The notes beneath the pieces were generated by a model, which was given only the letters and a program-made list of their open reading frames with translations, had not been told where the DNA came from and made no database searches. The position numbers and the translations under genes were made by a program. From Paracoccus sp. C2R09 (lineage in GTDB: Bacteria; Pseudomonadota; Alphaproteobacteria; Rhodobacterales; Rhodobacteraceae): 64,000 bases of DNA. Shown here piece by piece: positions 19,578 to 27,884 of the stretch; the stretch's first letter is position 1, and each line of letters starts with the position of its first letter. Location of the stretch: assembly GCF_018860625.1 (NCBI RefSeq), contig NZ_JAHKQB010000037.1, positions 46,855-110,854 of the forward strand, in the 5' to 3' direction.

Positions 19578-20711
19578 CTATTCAGGGGCCTCGCGGAATT
19601 CGGCGACAAGATGCCGGGTGACGGATTGCAGGGCGGCCTGCGGATCGGCGCCATCCGCCATCGCATCGGAATACACGCGGCGCTGTCTTTCCGACGCGCT
19701 GCCCTGAGCTACCATCTTGCGAAGGCGGGCGACGAAGGGCTGGCTGTCCAGCGCGTCCGCGTCCTCGGCGATCAGGGCCAGCCAATCCTCGGCGATGCGG
19801 TCGAAGGGGATGATGCTGCCCGCGCCGAAATCGATCAGCCCCTCGGTCGTGCCATAGCGCAGCGCGCGCCAGCGGTTCTCGGATATCAGGAAGGGTTCGT
19901 ATTGCCGCCAGCGGATATTGCGGCGCGACAGGCGCCACAGCATGCGCAGCGTTGCCTGGATCAGGGCGGCCAGCGTCACGGCATCGTCGATCCGGGGGCA
20001 GGCGTCGCAGATCCGCGTCTCCAGCGTCGGGTATTTCGACGATGGCCGCAGATCCCACCAGATCTTCGAGGAATCCTCGATCACGCCCACATCCGTCAGC
20101 GCCGCGACCGAACGTTCGAATTCGTCCCAGCCCTTCATCTGCGGGGGCAGCCCGGTGCGCGGCATGTCCCCGAAGACCGTCGTGCGATACGAGGCAAGGC
20201 GCGTATCCTCGCCCAGCCAGAAGGGAGAGGATGCCGACAGCGCCAGCAGATGCGGCAGGAAATAGGTCAGCTGGTTCATCAGGTCGATGCGCTGCGCCGG
20301 GTCGGGGATGCCCACATGGACATGCATCCCGCAGATCAGCATCCGGTGCGCGACGCCGCCCAGATCGCGCGCCAGCTGGTTGTAGCGGTCCTTGTCGGTA
20401 TGGTCCTGGCTGCGCCAGTCGGCCATCGGATGGCAACCCGCCGATATCGGGGCCAGCCCGTGTTCCGCGGCGCGGTCGGCCACGGCGGCGCGCAGGCGCT
20501 GCAGATGATCGCGCGCGCTGCGGATATCGGGACAGACGGGGGTGCCGATCTCGACCTGGCAGCGCAGGAATTCCGGGCTGACGGTATCGCCCAGATCGTC
20601 GGACAGGGACGCCATCAGCGCATCGGGTGCGGCGGCCAGCTCCATCGTGTCGGTATCGACAAGGAGATACTCCTCTTCGATGCCAAGGGTGAATTCGGGC
20701 TCTTTGCTCAT
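19578..20711 (-). CDS. ybdK: YbdK-type carboxylate-amine ligase (glutamate-cysteine ligase 2 family)
   Basis: A 377-residue protein of the GCS2/YbdK family. The N-terminal motif FTLGIEEEYLLVD holds the acidic metal-binding residues. The conserved HVHVGIPD (about 150-157), SASSPFW and the MWRLSRRN region follow. YbdK of E. coli has weak gamma-glutamylcysteine ligase activity; the physiological substrate of this family is not settled. The gene sits between mmsA and the acyl-CoA dehydrogenase gene on the same strand but has no obvious link to valine. A GC hairpin at 20751-20776 may separate it from mmsA. Confidence 0.88.
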   Translation of the reverse strand: MSKEPEFTLGIEEEYLLVDTDTMELAAAPDALMASLSDDLGDTVSPEFLRCQVEIGTPVCPDIRSARDHLQRLRAAVADRAAEHGLAPISAGCHPMADWRSQDHTDKDRYNQLARDLGGVAHRMLICGMHVHVGIPDPAQRIDLMNQLTYFLPHLLALSASSPFWLGEDTRLASYRTTVFGDMPRTGLPPQMKGWDEFERSVAALTDVGVIEDSSKIWWDLRPSSKYPTLETRICDACPRIDDAVTLAALIQATLRMLWRLSRRNIRWRQYEPFLISENRWRALRYGTTEGLIDFGAGSIIPFDRIAEDWLALIAEDADALDSQPFVARLRKMVAQGSASERQRRVYSDAMADGADPQAALQSVTRHLVAEFREAPE

Positions 20712-20750
20712 TCGGGTATCATCCTCGACATCGCCGCGAACCTCGGGTGC

Positions 20751-20776
20751 GGCCCGGGGAATTCACCCCCCGGGCC
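20751..20776 (-). terminator. GC-rich hairpin between mmsA and ybdK
   Basis: GGCCCGGGG (20751-20759) pairs with CCCCGGGCC (20768-20776), 16 bp past the mmsA stop on the minus strand. No T-run follows, so it may attenuate read-through rather than stop it fully. Confidence 0.5.
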
Positions 20777-20791
20777 TGCTGTCTTTCGGGA

Positions 20792-22291
20792 TCAGTCCAT
20801 GGCCTTGAAGTTGAACTCTCCGCCTTCCTTGATGCCCGACGGCCAGCGCGCGGTCACGGTCTTGGTGCGCGTATAGAAGCGGAACGCGTCCGGGCCGTGC
20901 TGGTTCAGGTCGCCGAAGCCCGATTTCTTCCAGCCGCCGAAGGTGTGATAGGCCAGCGGAACCGGGATGGGCACGTTGATGCCGACCATGCCGATATTGA
21001 TGCGGTTCGCGAAATCGCGCGCCGTGTCGCCGTCGCGGGTGAAGATCGCGGTGCCGTTGCCGTATTCGTGGTCCATCGCCAGCTTCAGCGCATCCTCGTA
21101 GCTGTCGGCGCGGACGGTGGACAGGACCGGGCCGAAGATCTCGGTCTTGTAGATGTCCATCTCGGGGGTCACGCGGTCGAACAGGTGCGGACCCACGAAG
21201 AAGCCGTCCTCGTAGCCCTGCAGGCTGAAGTCGCGACCGTCGACGACCAGCTCGGCGCCCTGATCGACGCCCGACTGCACCAGGCGCAGGACGTTCTCCT
21301 TGGCGGCCTTGGTCACGACCGGGCCGTAATCCACGTCGTCGCCCGCGGTCCAGGGACCGACCTTCAGCTTCTCGATCCGGGGGACCAGCTTCTCGATCAG
21401 CGCATCGGCGGTCTTCTCGCCCACCGGCACGGCGACCGAGATCGCCATGCAGCGTTCGCCGGCCGCGCCATAGCCCGCGCCGATCAGCGCATCGGCGGCC
21501 TTGTCCAGATCGGCATCCGGCATGATGATCATGTGGTTCTTGGCGCCGCCGAAGCATTGCGCGCGCTTGCCGGTCGCGGCGGCGCGTTCATAGATGTATT
21601 GCGCGATCGGGGTCGAGCCGACAAAGCCCACCGCCTGGATCACCTCGCTGTCGAGGATCGCGTCCACGCTGTCCTTGTCGCCGTTGACGACCTGCAGGAC
21701 GCCGTCGGGCAGGCCCGCCTCCTTCAGCAGTTCCGCCAGCATCAGCGGGACCGAGGGGTCGCGCTCGGACGGTTTCAGGATCATCGCGTTGCCCGATGCC
21801 AGCGCCGGGCCGATCTTCCACAGCGGGATCATGGCCGGGAAGTTGAAGGGCGTGATGCCCGCAACCACCCCAAGCGGTTGGCGCAGCGAATACATGTCGA
21901 TGCCCGGACCTGCGCTGTCGGTGAATTCGCCCTTCAGCAGATGCGGCGCACCGATGCAGAACTCGATCACCTCGAGCCCGCGCTGGATGTCGCCCTTGGC
22001 ATCGGGGAAGGTCTTGCCGTGTTCGGCCGACAGCGCCTCGGCCATCTTGTCCATGTCGCGGTTGATGAGGCGCACGAACTCCATCATCACGCGGGCGCGG
22101 CGCTGCGGGTTGGTGGCGCCCCATTCGACCTGCGCCTTGGCGGCGCGGGCGATGGCGTCGTCCAGCTCGGCCTTGGTGGCCAGGGATACGCGTGCCTGCA
22201 CCTCGCCCGTGGCGGGGTTGAAGACATCGGCGAAGCGGCCCGAGGTGCCTTTGTATTCCTTGCCGTCGATCCAGTGATGAATCTCTTTCAT
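20792..22291 (-). CDS. mmsA: Methylmalonate-semialdehyde dehydrogenase, CoA-acylating
   Basis: A 499-residue aldehyde dehydrogenase that converts methylmalonate semialdehyde plus CoA and NAD to propionyl-CoA and CO2, the last special step of valine (and thymine) breakdown. The N-terminus IHHWIDGKEYKGTSGR, the NAD segment FVGSTPIAQYIYERAAATGK and the catalytic cysteine in GAAGERCMAISVAV identify the MmsA type. Start ATG 22291 follows AGGAGAG and gives the family length; longer in-frame starts were rejected. It is transcribed away from the LysR gene, with a 100-bp shared control region. Confidence 0.95.
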   Translation of the reverse strand: MKEIHHWIDGKEYKGTSGRFADVFNPATGEVQARVSLATKAELDDAIARAAKAQVEWGATNPQRRARVMMEFVRLINRDMDKMAEALSAEHGKTFPDAKGDIQRGLEVIEFCIGAPHLLKGEFTDSAGPGIDMYSLRQPLGVVAGITPFNFPAMIPLWKIGPALASGNAMILKPSERDPSVPLMLAELLKEAGLPDGVLQVVNGDKDSVDAILDSEVIQAVGFVGSTPIAQYIYERAAATGKRAQCFGGAKNHMIIMPDADLDKAADALIGAGYGAAGERCMAISVAVPVGEKTADALIEKLVPRIEKLKVGPWTAGDDVDYGPVVTKAAKENVLRLVQSGVDQGAELVVDGRDFSLQGYEDGFFVGPHLFDRVTPEMDIYKTEIFGPVLSTVRADSYEDALKLAMDHEYGNGTAIFTRDGDTARDFANRINIGMVGINVPIPVPLAYHTFGGWKKSGFGDLNQHGPDAFRFYTRTKTVTARWPSGIKEGGEFNFKAMD

Positions 22292-22357
22292 CGCGCTCTC
22301 CTGTTCGTTTGGGGGCCAGAGTATCCTTGCGGAAATGCCGGATGAAGGGGCATGATG

Positions 22358-22383
22358 GCAAAAGCGTTTTGCGAATTTGCAAG
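22358..22383. promoter_or_regulatory. Palindrome and direct repeat in the mmsA-lysR control region
   Basis: GCAAAA (22358-22363) and TTTTGC (22367-22372) form a perfect inverted repeat with a GCG centre. Overlapping it is an 8-bp tandem direct repeat, TTTGCGAA then TTTGCAAG (22368-22383), that runs into the ribosome site of the LysR gene. Either element could be an operator: the palindrome for the divergent LysR protein, the TTTGC repeats for an ScfR-type regulator. Confidence 0.5.
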
Positions 22384-22391
22384 GGACGGCG

Positions 22392-23303
22392 ATGGATTGG
22401 GACGATCTGCGCATCTTCCTGGCGGTGGCCCGCACCGAAAGCCTGTCGGGCGCGGGGCGGCGGCTGGGTATGGACGCATCCACCGTGGGGCGGCGCGTGA
22501 TGCGGCTGGAGGCGGCGACCGGGGCGGCGCTGTTCCTCAAGACGCCGCAGGGATACCAGCTGACGAACGAGGGCGCGCGCCTCGTCGCCCCGGCCGAGGC
22601 TGCCGAACAGGCCGCCCAGGCCGCGGCCGAGGCCGTGAACCGCGAGGCGGGCATCACCGGTCAGCTGCGGATCGGTGCGCCCGACGGCTGCGCGAATTAC
22701 CTGCTGCCGCAGGTGGCCATGCAGATATCCCGCCTGCATCCGGGGTTGGAGATCCAGATCGTGGCCCTGCCGCGCGTCGTCAACCTGACGCGGCGAGAGG
22801 CCGACATGGCCATCGCCGTGTCGCCGCCCGACACGGGTCGGCTGACGGTGCAGCGGCTGGCGGATTACCGGCTGCATCTGGCGGCCCATGACGATTACCT
22901 GTCGCGCCGCCCCCCGATCCGCGATCTGGGCGATCTGAAGGGGCACCGGATGATCAGCTATATCCCCGACATGATCTTCGACCGCGAGCTGGATTACCTG
23001 TCGGCCACCGGGATGGGGGCGGCGCAGATCACCTCGAACTCGGTCGCGGTGCAGATGCAGGCGGTGCGCTGCGGGGCGGGTCTGGGCATCGTGCATGATT
23101 TCGCGCTGCCTTTCGCGCCGGGGGTGCGGCGCGTTCTGACCGACCGGGTGTCGCTGAAACGCAGCTTCTGGCTGATCCGTCATGCCGACGACCGCGCGTC
23201 GCGCAGGCTCAGCCTGCTGGCAGATGCCGTGGCGCAGGGCGTCCGCGCCGAGGTCGCGCGGCTGGAGGCACGGGTTTCGGCCGATGAGGCCGCCATGGCT
23301 TGA
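22392..23303 (+). CDS. LysR-family regulator divergent from mmsA
   Basis: A 303-residue protein with an N-terminal winged helix-turn-helix (WDDLRIFLAVARTESLSGAGRRLGM, about 2-27) and a type 2 periplasmic-binding effector domain (about 90-290). Start ATG 22392 has AAGGGA upstream. Its divergent position next to mmsA suggests it controls valine catabolism in response to a pathway intermediate. This is inference from layout, since the well-known MmsR of Pseudomonas belongs to another family. The proposed operator overlaps its own ribosome site, which would fit autorepression. Confidence 0.85.
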   Translation: MDWDDLRIFLAVARTESLSGAGRRLGMDASTVGRRVMRLEAATGAALFLKTPQGYQLTNEGARLVAPAEAAEQAAQAAAEAVNREAGITGQLRIGAPDGCANYLLPQVAMQISRLHPGLEIQIVALPRVVNLTRREADMAIAVSPPDTGRLTVQRLADYRLHLAAHDDYLSRRPPIRDLGDLKGHRMISYIPDMIFDRELDYLSATGMGAAQITSNSVAVQMQAVRCGAGLGIVHDFALPFAPGVRRVLTDRVSLKRSFWLIRHADDRASRRLSLLADAVAQGVRAEVARLEARVSADEAAMA

Positions 23304-23358
23304 CGCAGGGCGCGACCGCGCGAAAGATGAACATGATGCAGTTCGAGGAGGAGACGAG

Positions 23359-23820
23359 ATGCTGGTCAAACAATTGCTGTCGATGAAGCATGATGCGGCC
23401 AAGCCCTGGATCGAGGCAGGCACCATCGTCACGATCAGGCCCGAGGTCACGCTGGCAGAGGCCGCGAAGCTTCTGGCCGAGAAGCGGATCGGCGCGGCCG
23501 TCGTGTCCGAGGATGGTCGCACCCCGGTCGGCATCCTGTCCGAACGCGATGTCGTGCGCCAATTGGGCAATAACGGCATCCAGGTCCTTGAACAGCCCAT
23601 CAGCGAGGTGATGACCCGCAGCGTCCAGACCTGCGCACCCGGCGACGATGCGATGACGGTTCTGGAACGCATGACCGAAGGGCGCTTTCGCCACATGCCG
23701 GTGATCGACGATGACGGGTTCATGCTGGGTGTCGTGTCGATCGGGGATGCGGTCAGCGGTCGCCTGAAGGAACTCGCGGCCGAGAAGGACGCCCTGACCG
23801 GCATGATCATGGGGAACTGA
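23359..23820 (+). CDS. CBS-domain protein
   Basis: A 153-residue protein made almost entirely of a tandem CBS (Bateman) module. The first repeat runs about 15-70 (VTIRPEVTLAEAAKLL, then VGILSERDVVRQL). The second runs about 80-135 (VMTRSVQTCAPGDDAMTVLERM, then RFRHMPVIDDD and LGVVSIGDAV). Such stand-alone proteins bind adenosine nucleotides or NADH and regulate partner enzymes. No catalytic domain is attached. Start ATG 23359 follows GAGGAGGAGA. It precedes coaD by 87 bp; co-transcription is possible but not shown. Confidence 0.88.
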   Translation: MLVKQLLSMKHDAAKPWIEAGTIVTIRPEVTLAEAAKLLAEKRIGAAVVSEDGRTPVGILSERDVVRQLGNNGIQVLEQPISEVMTRSVQTCAPGDDAMTVLERMTEGRFRHMPVIDDDGFMLGVVSIGDAVSGRLKELAAEKDALTGMIMGN

Positions 23821-23907
23821 CGCCAGGTCGCCCGACCTGGTATTCTTGCAATCAGTGCCCAAATGAGCTTTGCCTTGGGGCCGAGATCCAGACAAGGACG
23901 CATCACC

Positions 23908-24399
23908 ATGCGCATCGGCCTCTATCCAGGCACCTTCGACCCCATCACCTTGGGTCATATCGACATCATCCAGCGGGCGATGGTCCTGGTGGACAGGCTG
24001 GTGATCGGCGTGGCGATCAACCGTGACAAGGGCCCGCTCTTCGACCTGGAGGAACGGGTCGCGATGGTTCAGGCCGAATGCGACAAGATCGCCGCCCGGA
24101 CCGGGGGCGAGATCCTGGTCCACCCCTTCGAGAACCTGCTGATCGACTGTGCCCGCGACGTGGGCGCCAGCATGATCGTGCGCGGGCTGCGCGCGGTGGC
24201 CGATTTCGAATACGAGTTCCAGATGGTCGGCATGAACCGCGCGCTGGACAACGAGGTCGAGACCGTCTTCCTGATGGCCGATGCCCGCCGTCAGGCCATC
24301 GCATCGAAGCTGGTCAAGGAGATCGCGCGCCTGCATGGCGACGTGTCCAAATTCGTCAGCGCCCCCGTGGCCGAGGCCCTGGTCCGACGCTTCGCCTGA
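23908..24399 (+). CDS. coaD: Phosphopantetheine adenylyltransferase
   Basis: A 163-residue cytoplasmic nucleotidyltransferase that joins ATP and 4'-phosphopantetheine to dephospho-CoA, the penultimate step of CoA synthesis. The T/HxGH-type motif is GTFDPITLGHIDII (about 8-21), with RGLRAVADFEYE and the C-terminal SKLVKEIARLHGDVSKFV region. Start ATG 23908 has AAGGA upstream and gives the normal MRIGLYPGTFDP. A bidirectional terminator follows directly. Confidence 0.95.
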   Translation: MRIGLYPGTFDPITLGHIDIIQRAMVLVDRLVIGVAINRDKGPLFDLEERVAMVQAECDKIAARTGGEILVHPFENLLIDCARDVGASMIVRGLRAVADFEYEFQMVGMNRALDNEVETVFLMADARRQAIASKLVKEIARLHGDVSKFVSAPVAEALVRRFA

Positions 24400-24408
24400 G
24401 GACATGAG

Positions 24409-24434
24409 AAAGCCCGCGAAATTCGCGGGCTTTT
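24409..24434. terminator. Bidirectional terminator between coaD and the bactofilin gene
   Basis: A 12-bp stem, AAAGCCCGCGAA (24409-24420) with TTCGCGGGCTTT (24422-24433), has A and T tracts at the two ends and so works in both directions for the convergent genes. Confidence 0.85.
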
Positions 24435-24456
24435 CGTCAGGCGGTCCCGGGGGCGA

Positions 24457-24960
24457 TCATTCGGCCGGGGGGGCCAGCTTCTTGGTGCCGCCATTGTTCA
24501 GCGGATCTTCCTGACGCTGCACCGAACCTTCGAAATGCGCACCGGATTCGATCGCGATCGTCTTGTGGATGATGTCGCCTTCGACGCGGGCGCTGGCCGA
24601 CAGGCGGACCTTCAGGCCGCGGACACGACCCACGACACGACCGTTCACCACGACGTCGTCGCCGACGATCTCGCCCTTGATGGTCGCGGATTCGCCGATG
24701 GTCAGCTGGTGGGCGCGGATGTCGCCCTCGACAGTGCCTTCGATCTGGATGTCGCCCTGCGTCTTGATGTTGCCGGTGACGATCAGGTCCGAGGACAGGA
24801 CCGAGGGCACGGCACGGGCGCGCGGAGCGGCGGGCGCGGGCTGCGGTGCGGCGTCGGGCTTGCGCTGCTCGGGCGCGGGGGCCGCGGCTTCGGGGGCGGC
24901 ACCCTGGGGTGCATTCGATTGCTGGGGGCGGTTCTCGGTCACGCGGGTCTTACTGAACAT
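24457..24960 (-). CDS. Bactofilin (polymer-forming cytoskeletal protein)
   Basis: A 167-residue protein with a disordered Pro/Ala-rich N-terminus (1-50) and a right-handed beta-helical bactofilin core (about 55-145). The core shows the repeating short hydrophobic-Gly pattern (IVTGNIKTQGDIQIEGTVEG, then IKGEIVGDDVVVNGRVVG). Bactofilins polymerise without nucleotide on the inner membrane and localise cell-wall enzymes. Its start overlaps the end of the M23 peptidase gene by 11 bp, a genetic pairing known for bactofilins and wall hydrolases, which suggests they act together on local peptidoglycan remodelling. Confidence 0.92.
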   Translation of the reverse strand: MFSKTRVTENRPQQSNAPQGAAPEAAAPAPEQRKPDAAPQPAPAAPRARAVPSVLSSDLIVTGNIKTQGDIQIEGTVEGDIRAHQLTIGESATIKGEIVGDDVVVNGRVVGRVRGLKVRLSASARVEGDIIHKTIAIESGAHFEGSVQRQEDPLNNGGTKKLAPPAE

Positions 24961-26242
24961 TTTCTGCTGCCTTGATGAAGCTCATCGGGTCCACGGCCCG
25001 ACCGTTCATGCGCACCTCGTAATGCAGATGCGACCCGGTCGAGCGTCCGGTATTCCCCATAGCACCGATCGTGTCGCCTTGCGACACCCTTTGGCCGACC
25101 TTGACATTGATGCGGCTGAGATGGGCGTAACGGGTTTCGGTCCCCAGTTCGTGTTCGATCTTGATCAGGTTGCCATAGGCGCCCGAACGGCCGGCATGGG
25201 TGACCACGCCGTCGCCGGTGGCATGGATCGGCGTGCCGACGGGACCTGCCATGTCCACGCCCTCGTGCATGCGGCCCCAACGGCGACCGAAGGGCGAGGT
25301 GTAGCGGAAGCTCTGGAAGATCGGCATCGCCAGCGGAAGCTTCTCGATTGCGATGCGGTAGGTGTTCATCTGATCCAGCGTGACGACGATCTGGCGGGCC
25401 TTCGTCTCGCCCTCGCTCAGCGCGGCATTACCGCGGGTCGAATAGGACATCGGCGTCAGGGGGCCGCCCTGACCGCTGTAGCCTGCACGGATGGTGCGCA
25501 GCACGCTGTCGGGGTTCATGCCGACCGAACGGAAGACATCGTCCAGCGGCGCGACCGAGACGGTCACCGCATCCTCGAGCTGGGTCAGGATCTCGTCGTT
25601 GCGGGCAATGATCTCGGCACGTTCGACGCGCAGTTCCTCGGCGGCCAGCTGGGCCTCCTCGGCGGCCTTCACGGCCTCCTGGCGTTCGACGCTGGCGCTG
25701 CGCAGCTCGCCCGTCAGGATGTCCAGCGCGGTCGAGACCTCGGTCGTGCGGTCGGTCGCGGTCTCGTCGGTCTGGGCCTCGGCCAGGCGCAGGGCATCGT
25801 CGCGTTCGGCGATGGTGTCGCGCAGGCTGGTGCGGACCGCATCCAGACCGCCTTCCAGCTCGCGGCGGCGTTCCTCGCTGGCCAGCAGCTGCGATTGCAT
25901 CTGGGACACCTGGTCCAGCGCGACCGAGAAGCGGTTCTGCGCGGCCAGTGCCTCGGCGGCGCGGGCGTCGCGTTCGGATTGCAGCTGGTTCAGGCGTTCC
26001 TCGAACGCGACCTGGCTGCGCACGATCTGGTCGCGCGAATTGCCCGAACTGACGGCATCGATGACGAGGAAGGAACTTGCGACCAGCGTCCAGCCGAAGA
26101 CGACGGTGACGCCGCCGATGCCGGCGATCTGGGTCAGGGGGCGAAGACGAACGAAGCGCGTCGTATCATCGGACCGGAGGAAAAGACGCTGTTCGGGAAG
26201 CCACTTTTCCAGCTTGGAATTCAATCGGTCCATGACGCTCAT
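24950..26242 (-). CDS. M23 family peptidoglycan endopeptidase, membrane-anchored
   Basis: A 430-residue protein with a cytoplasmic N-terminus, one transmembrane helix (about 40-62), a long periplasmic coiled coil (about 70-225) and a C-terminal LytM/M23 domain (about 310-425). The zinc motif is complete: HEGVD (first His/Asp) and HLHYEV with the upstream YAHL. It therefore looks catalytically competent, unlike EnvC/NlpD-type activators. It probably cleaves stem-peptide crosslinks. The downstream overlapping bactofilin is the likely spatial organiser. Confidence 0.92.
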   Translation of the reverse strand: MSVMDRLNSKLEKWLPEQRLFLRSDDTTRFVRLRPLTQIAGIGGVTVVFGWTLVASSFLVIDAVSSGNSRDQIVRSQVAFEERLNQLQSERDARAAEALAAQNRFSVALDQVSQMQSQLLASEERRRELEGGLDAVRTSLRDTIAERDDALRLAEAQTDETATDRTTEVSTALDILTGELRSASVERQEAVKAAEEAQLAAEELRVERAEIIARNDEILTQLEDAVTVSVAPLDDVFRSVGMNPDSVLRTIRAGYSGQGGPLTPMSYSTRGNAALSEGETKARQIVVTLDQMNTYRIAIEKLPLAMPIFQSFRYTSPFGRRWGRMHEGVDMAGPVGTPIHATGDGVVTHAGRSGAYGNLIKIEHELGTETRYAHLSRINVKVGQRVSQGDTIGAMGNTGRSTGSHLHYEVRMNGRAVDPMSFIKAAENVQ

Positions 26243-26429
26243 GTTCAGACACTGTCCCCCGGTTCGCGGCCTTTTGCCTGATCGATCGGTCGCTTTGGTT
26301 CCATTTGCGGATGGGTAAACAGGTTCTGTGCCTTCAAGGCAACACCCGAGGGACAGCCGGAAGTTGCACTACGCGAAACATCGCCGGCATCGGCGGGAAC
26401 CTGCCGAAATACGTGCGCATCTTAGGCCG
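26243..26429. other. Intergenic region between the M23 gene and the scfR gene
   Basis: 187 bp hold the promoter region of the M23-bactofilin pair. No convincing sigma-70 boxes, hairpin or small gene could be identified. Confidence 0.3.
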
Positions 26430-27827
26430 TCAGGCCAATGCATAGGGCAGGGGACCATCACGATCTTGTGGAATCCGCAGGGGACGATCCATGGGTGGTA
26501 CGGATCGCTGATGGCAATCGGGCCGTGGGCAGATCCGGCAGGATATCCCGATGGGCTCGAACGCGCGGGGTCGGGTCAGATCCAGCCCGTCGGCATAGAC
26601 CATGCCCTCGGCCTCGGCGACCTCGACGCCCAGCCCGATGGCAAAGCGGCGGACGGGCGCGTTGAAGGCCCCGGCGTGTTTCGACACGTCGCGCGCCAGC
26701 AGAAGATAGCGCATGCCGTCCGGCGTCTCGGCCAGCTGTCGCAGGAACCGGCCGGGCTGTTCGAAGGCCTGGTGGACGTTCCACAGCGGGCATGCGCCGC
26801 CGAAGCGCGCGAATTGCAGGCGCGTCGCGGAATGGCGCTTGGTGATGGTGCCCGCCTGATCGACGCGGACGAAGAAGAACGGCACGCCCTTGGCGCACGG
26901 ACGCTGCAGGGTGGACAGCCGATGTGCCACCTGTTCCAGCGATGCGCCGAACAGATGCGCCAGCCGTTCCAGATCGTGGCGTTCGGCCCGCGCGGCCGAC
27001 AGGAACGCACGATAGGGCATGAGCGCCGCCCCCGCGAAATAGTTGGCCATCCCCACGCGCGCGATTTCCCGCGCGGTCTGGCTGCGGAAGCGCGCAAGAT
27101 CCAGCGTCGCCTCAAGCAGGTCGGACTGACGTTCCAGCGCGACGAGGTGCAGCAGCTGGAAGATCCGGGTCGAGGGCTCGGCCGCGGCATTGACTAGCAG
27201 CGTCGCGCCATCGCGGCGAAAGACGGAATTGGCGGGCATTTCGGTCAGTTGGACCTCGATCCCGCATCGGGCCAGGGCCTCGACCGCCAGGACCCAGGGG
27301 TCGCGGCGCTGGCCGTCGGGGCAGGCGAACCGTTCCGCCGCGCGATCCACCGCGTCGATGTAATTGTCGCAGTAATGGAAGAAGTCGCGCACCTCCTCCC
27401 AAGGGGTGGTCAGCGCGTTCTGGCCCGCCGCGCCGATCGCCTGGTCCAGCGCGGCCAGCCGTTCCTGGCCTTCACGGTGGGCGCGATAGAGGTCGAGGAA
27501 GGCGCGCGCCAGCACCGGTGCATTGGTCGCGGCCAGCCGCAGATCGGCCAAAGGCGGCGCGGCATCGAACAGCGGATCGGCCAGCGCCTCCTGCATGTCG
27601 ATGACCATGCGTTCCGCGTCGCCGGCGGCCAGCGTGGTCAGGTCGATCCCGAATTCCTGCGCCAGCCGCAGCAGCGCGCCTGCGGAAATGGGGCGGTGGT
27701 TGTTCTCCATCTGCGACAGGTAAGGCAGCGACACCCCGAGCGTTTCGGCGAAACGCTTCTGCGTCAGCCCTGCGCGCGCCCGCGTCTCGCGCAACGCGGT
27801 CCCGGCATAGATTTTCTGCGTGGCCAT
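26430..27827 (-). CDS. ScfR/RamB-type short-chain acyl-CoA regulator (XRE + DUF2083)
   Basis: A 465-residue regulator with an N-terminal XRE helix-turn-helix (RETRARAGLTQKRFAETLGV, about 12-31), a central ImmA/IrrE-like region with the zinc site replaced (QLLHLVALE, about 235-243), and a DUF2083 C-terminal domain ending in the Cys cluster CRICPRPDCHQR. This architecture is that of ScfR regulators (RamB, MccR, PccR), which sense acyl-CoA thioesters and control acetate or propionate use. The target pathway cannot be read from neighbours, which are a peptidase and an exporter. Two TTTGCAA half-sites precede the start. ATG 27827 has a GGGGAC-type ribosome site. Confidence 0.88.
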   Translation of the reverse strand: MATQKIYAGTALRETRARAGLTQKRFAETLGVSLPYLSQMENNHRPISAGALLRLAQEFGIDLTTLAAGDAERMVIDMQEALADPLFDAAPPLADLRLAATNAPVLARAFLDLYRAHREGQERLAALDQAIGAAGQNALTTPWEEVRDFFHYCDNYIDAVDRAAERFACPDGQRRDPWVLAVEALARCGIEVQLTEMPANSVFRRDGATLLVNAAAEPSTRIFQLLHLVALERQSDLLEATLDLARFRSQTAREIARVGMANYFAGAALMPYRAFLSAARAERHDLERLAHLFGASLEQVAHRLSTLQRPCAKGVPFFFVRVDQAGTITKRHSATRLQFARFGGACPLWNVHQAFEQPGRFLRQLAETPDGMRYLLLARDVSKHAGAFNAPVRRFAIGLGVEVAEAEGMVYADGLDLTRPRAFEPIGISCRICPRPDCHQRSVPPMDRPLRIPQDRDGPLPYALA

Positions 27828-27838
27828 CCCCGTCCCCC

Positions 27839-27867
27839 TTTGCAATCCCCGTAATAGCGTTTGCAAA
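27839..27867. promoter_or_regulatory. Candidate ScfR operator upstream of its own gene
   Basis: TTTGCAAT (27839-27846) and the palindrome TTTGCAAA (27860-27867) are 21 bp apart start to start, two helical turns. TTTGCAAA is the half-site remembered for PccR and RamB. The nearer copy overlaps the ribosome-binding region of the regulator gene, fitting autoregulation. Confidence 0.55.
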
Positions 27868-27884
27868 GGTCGCGCGGCAAGGGA

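Noticed and set aside
18159..20876. A 905-codon plus-strand frame over the valine genes
   Set aside because: Antisense to the acyl-CoA dehydrogenase, hydrolase and YbdK genes, all of which have complete catalytic motifs.
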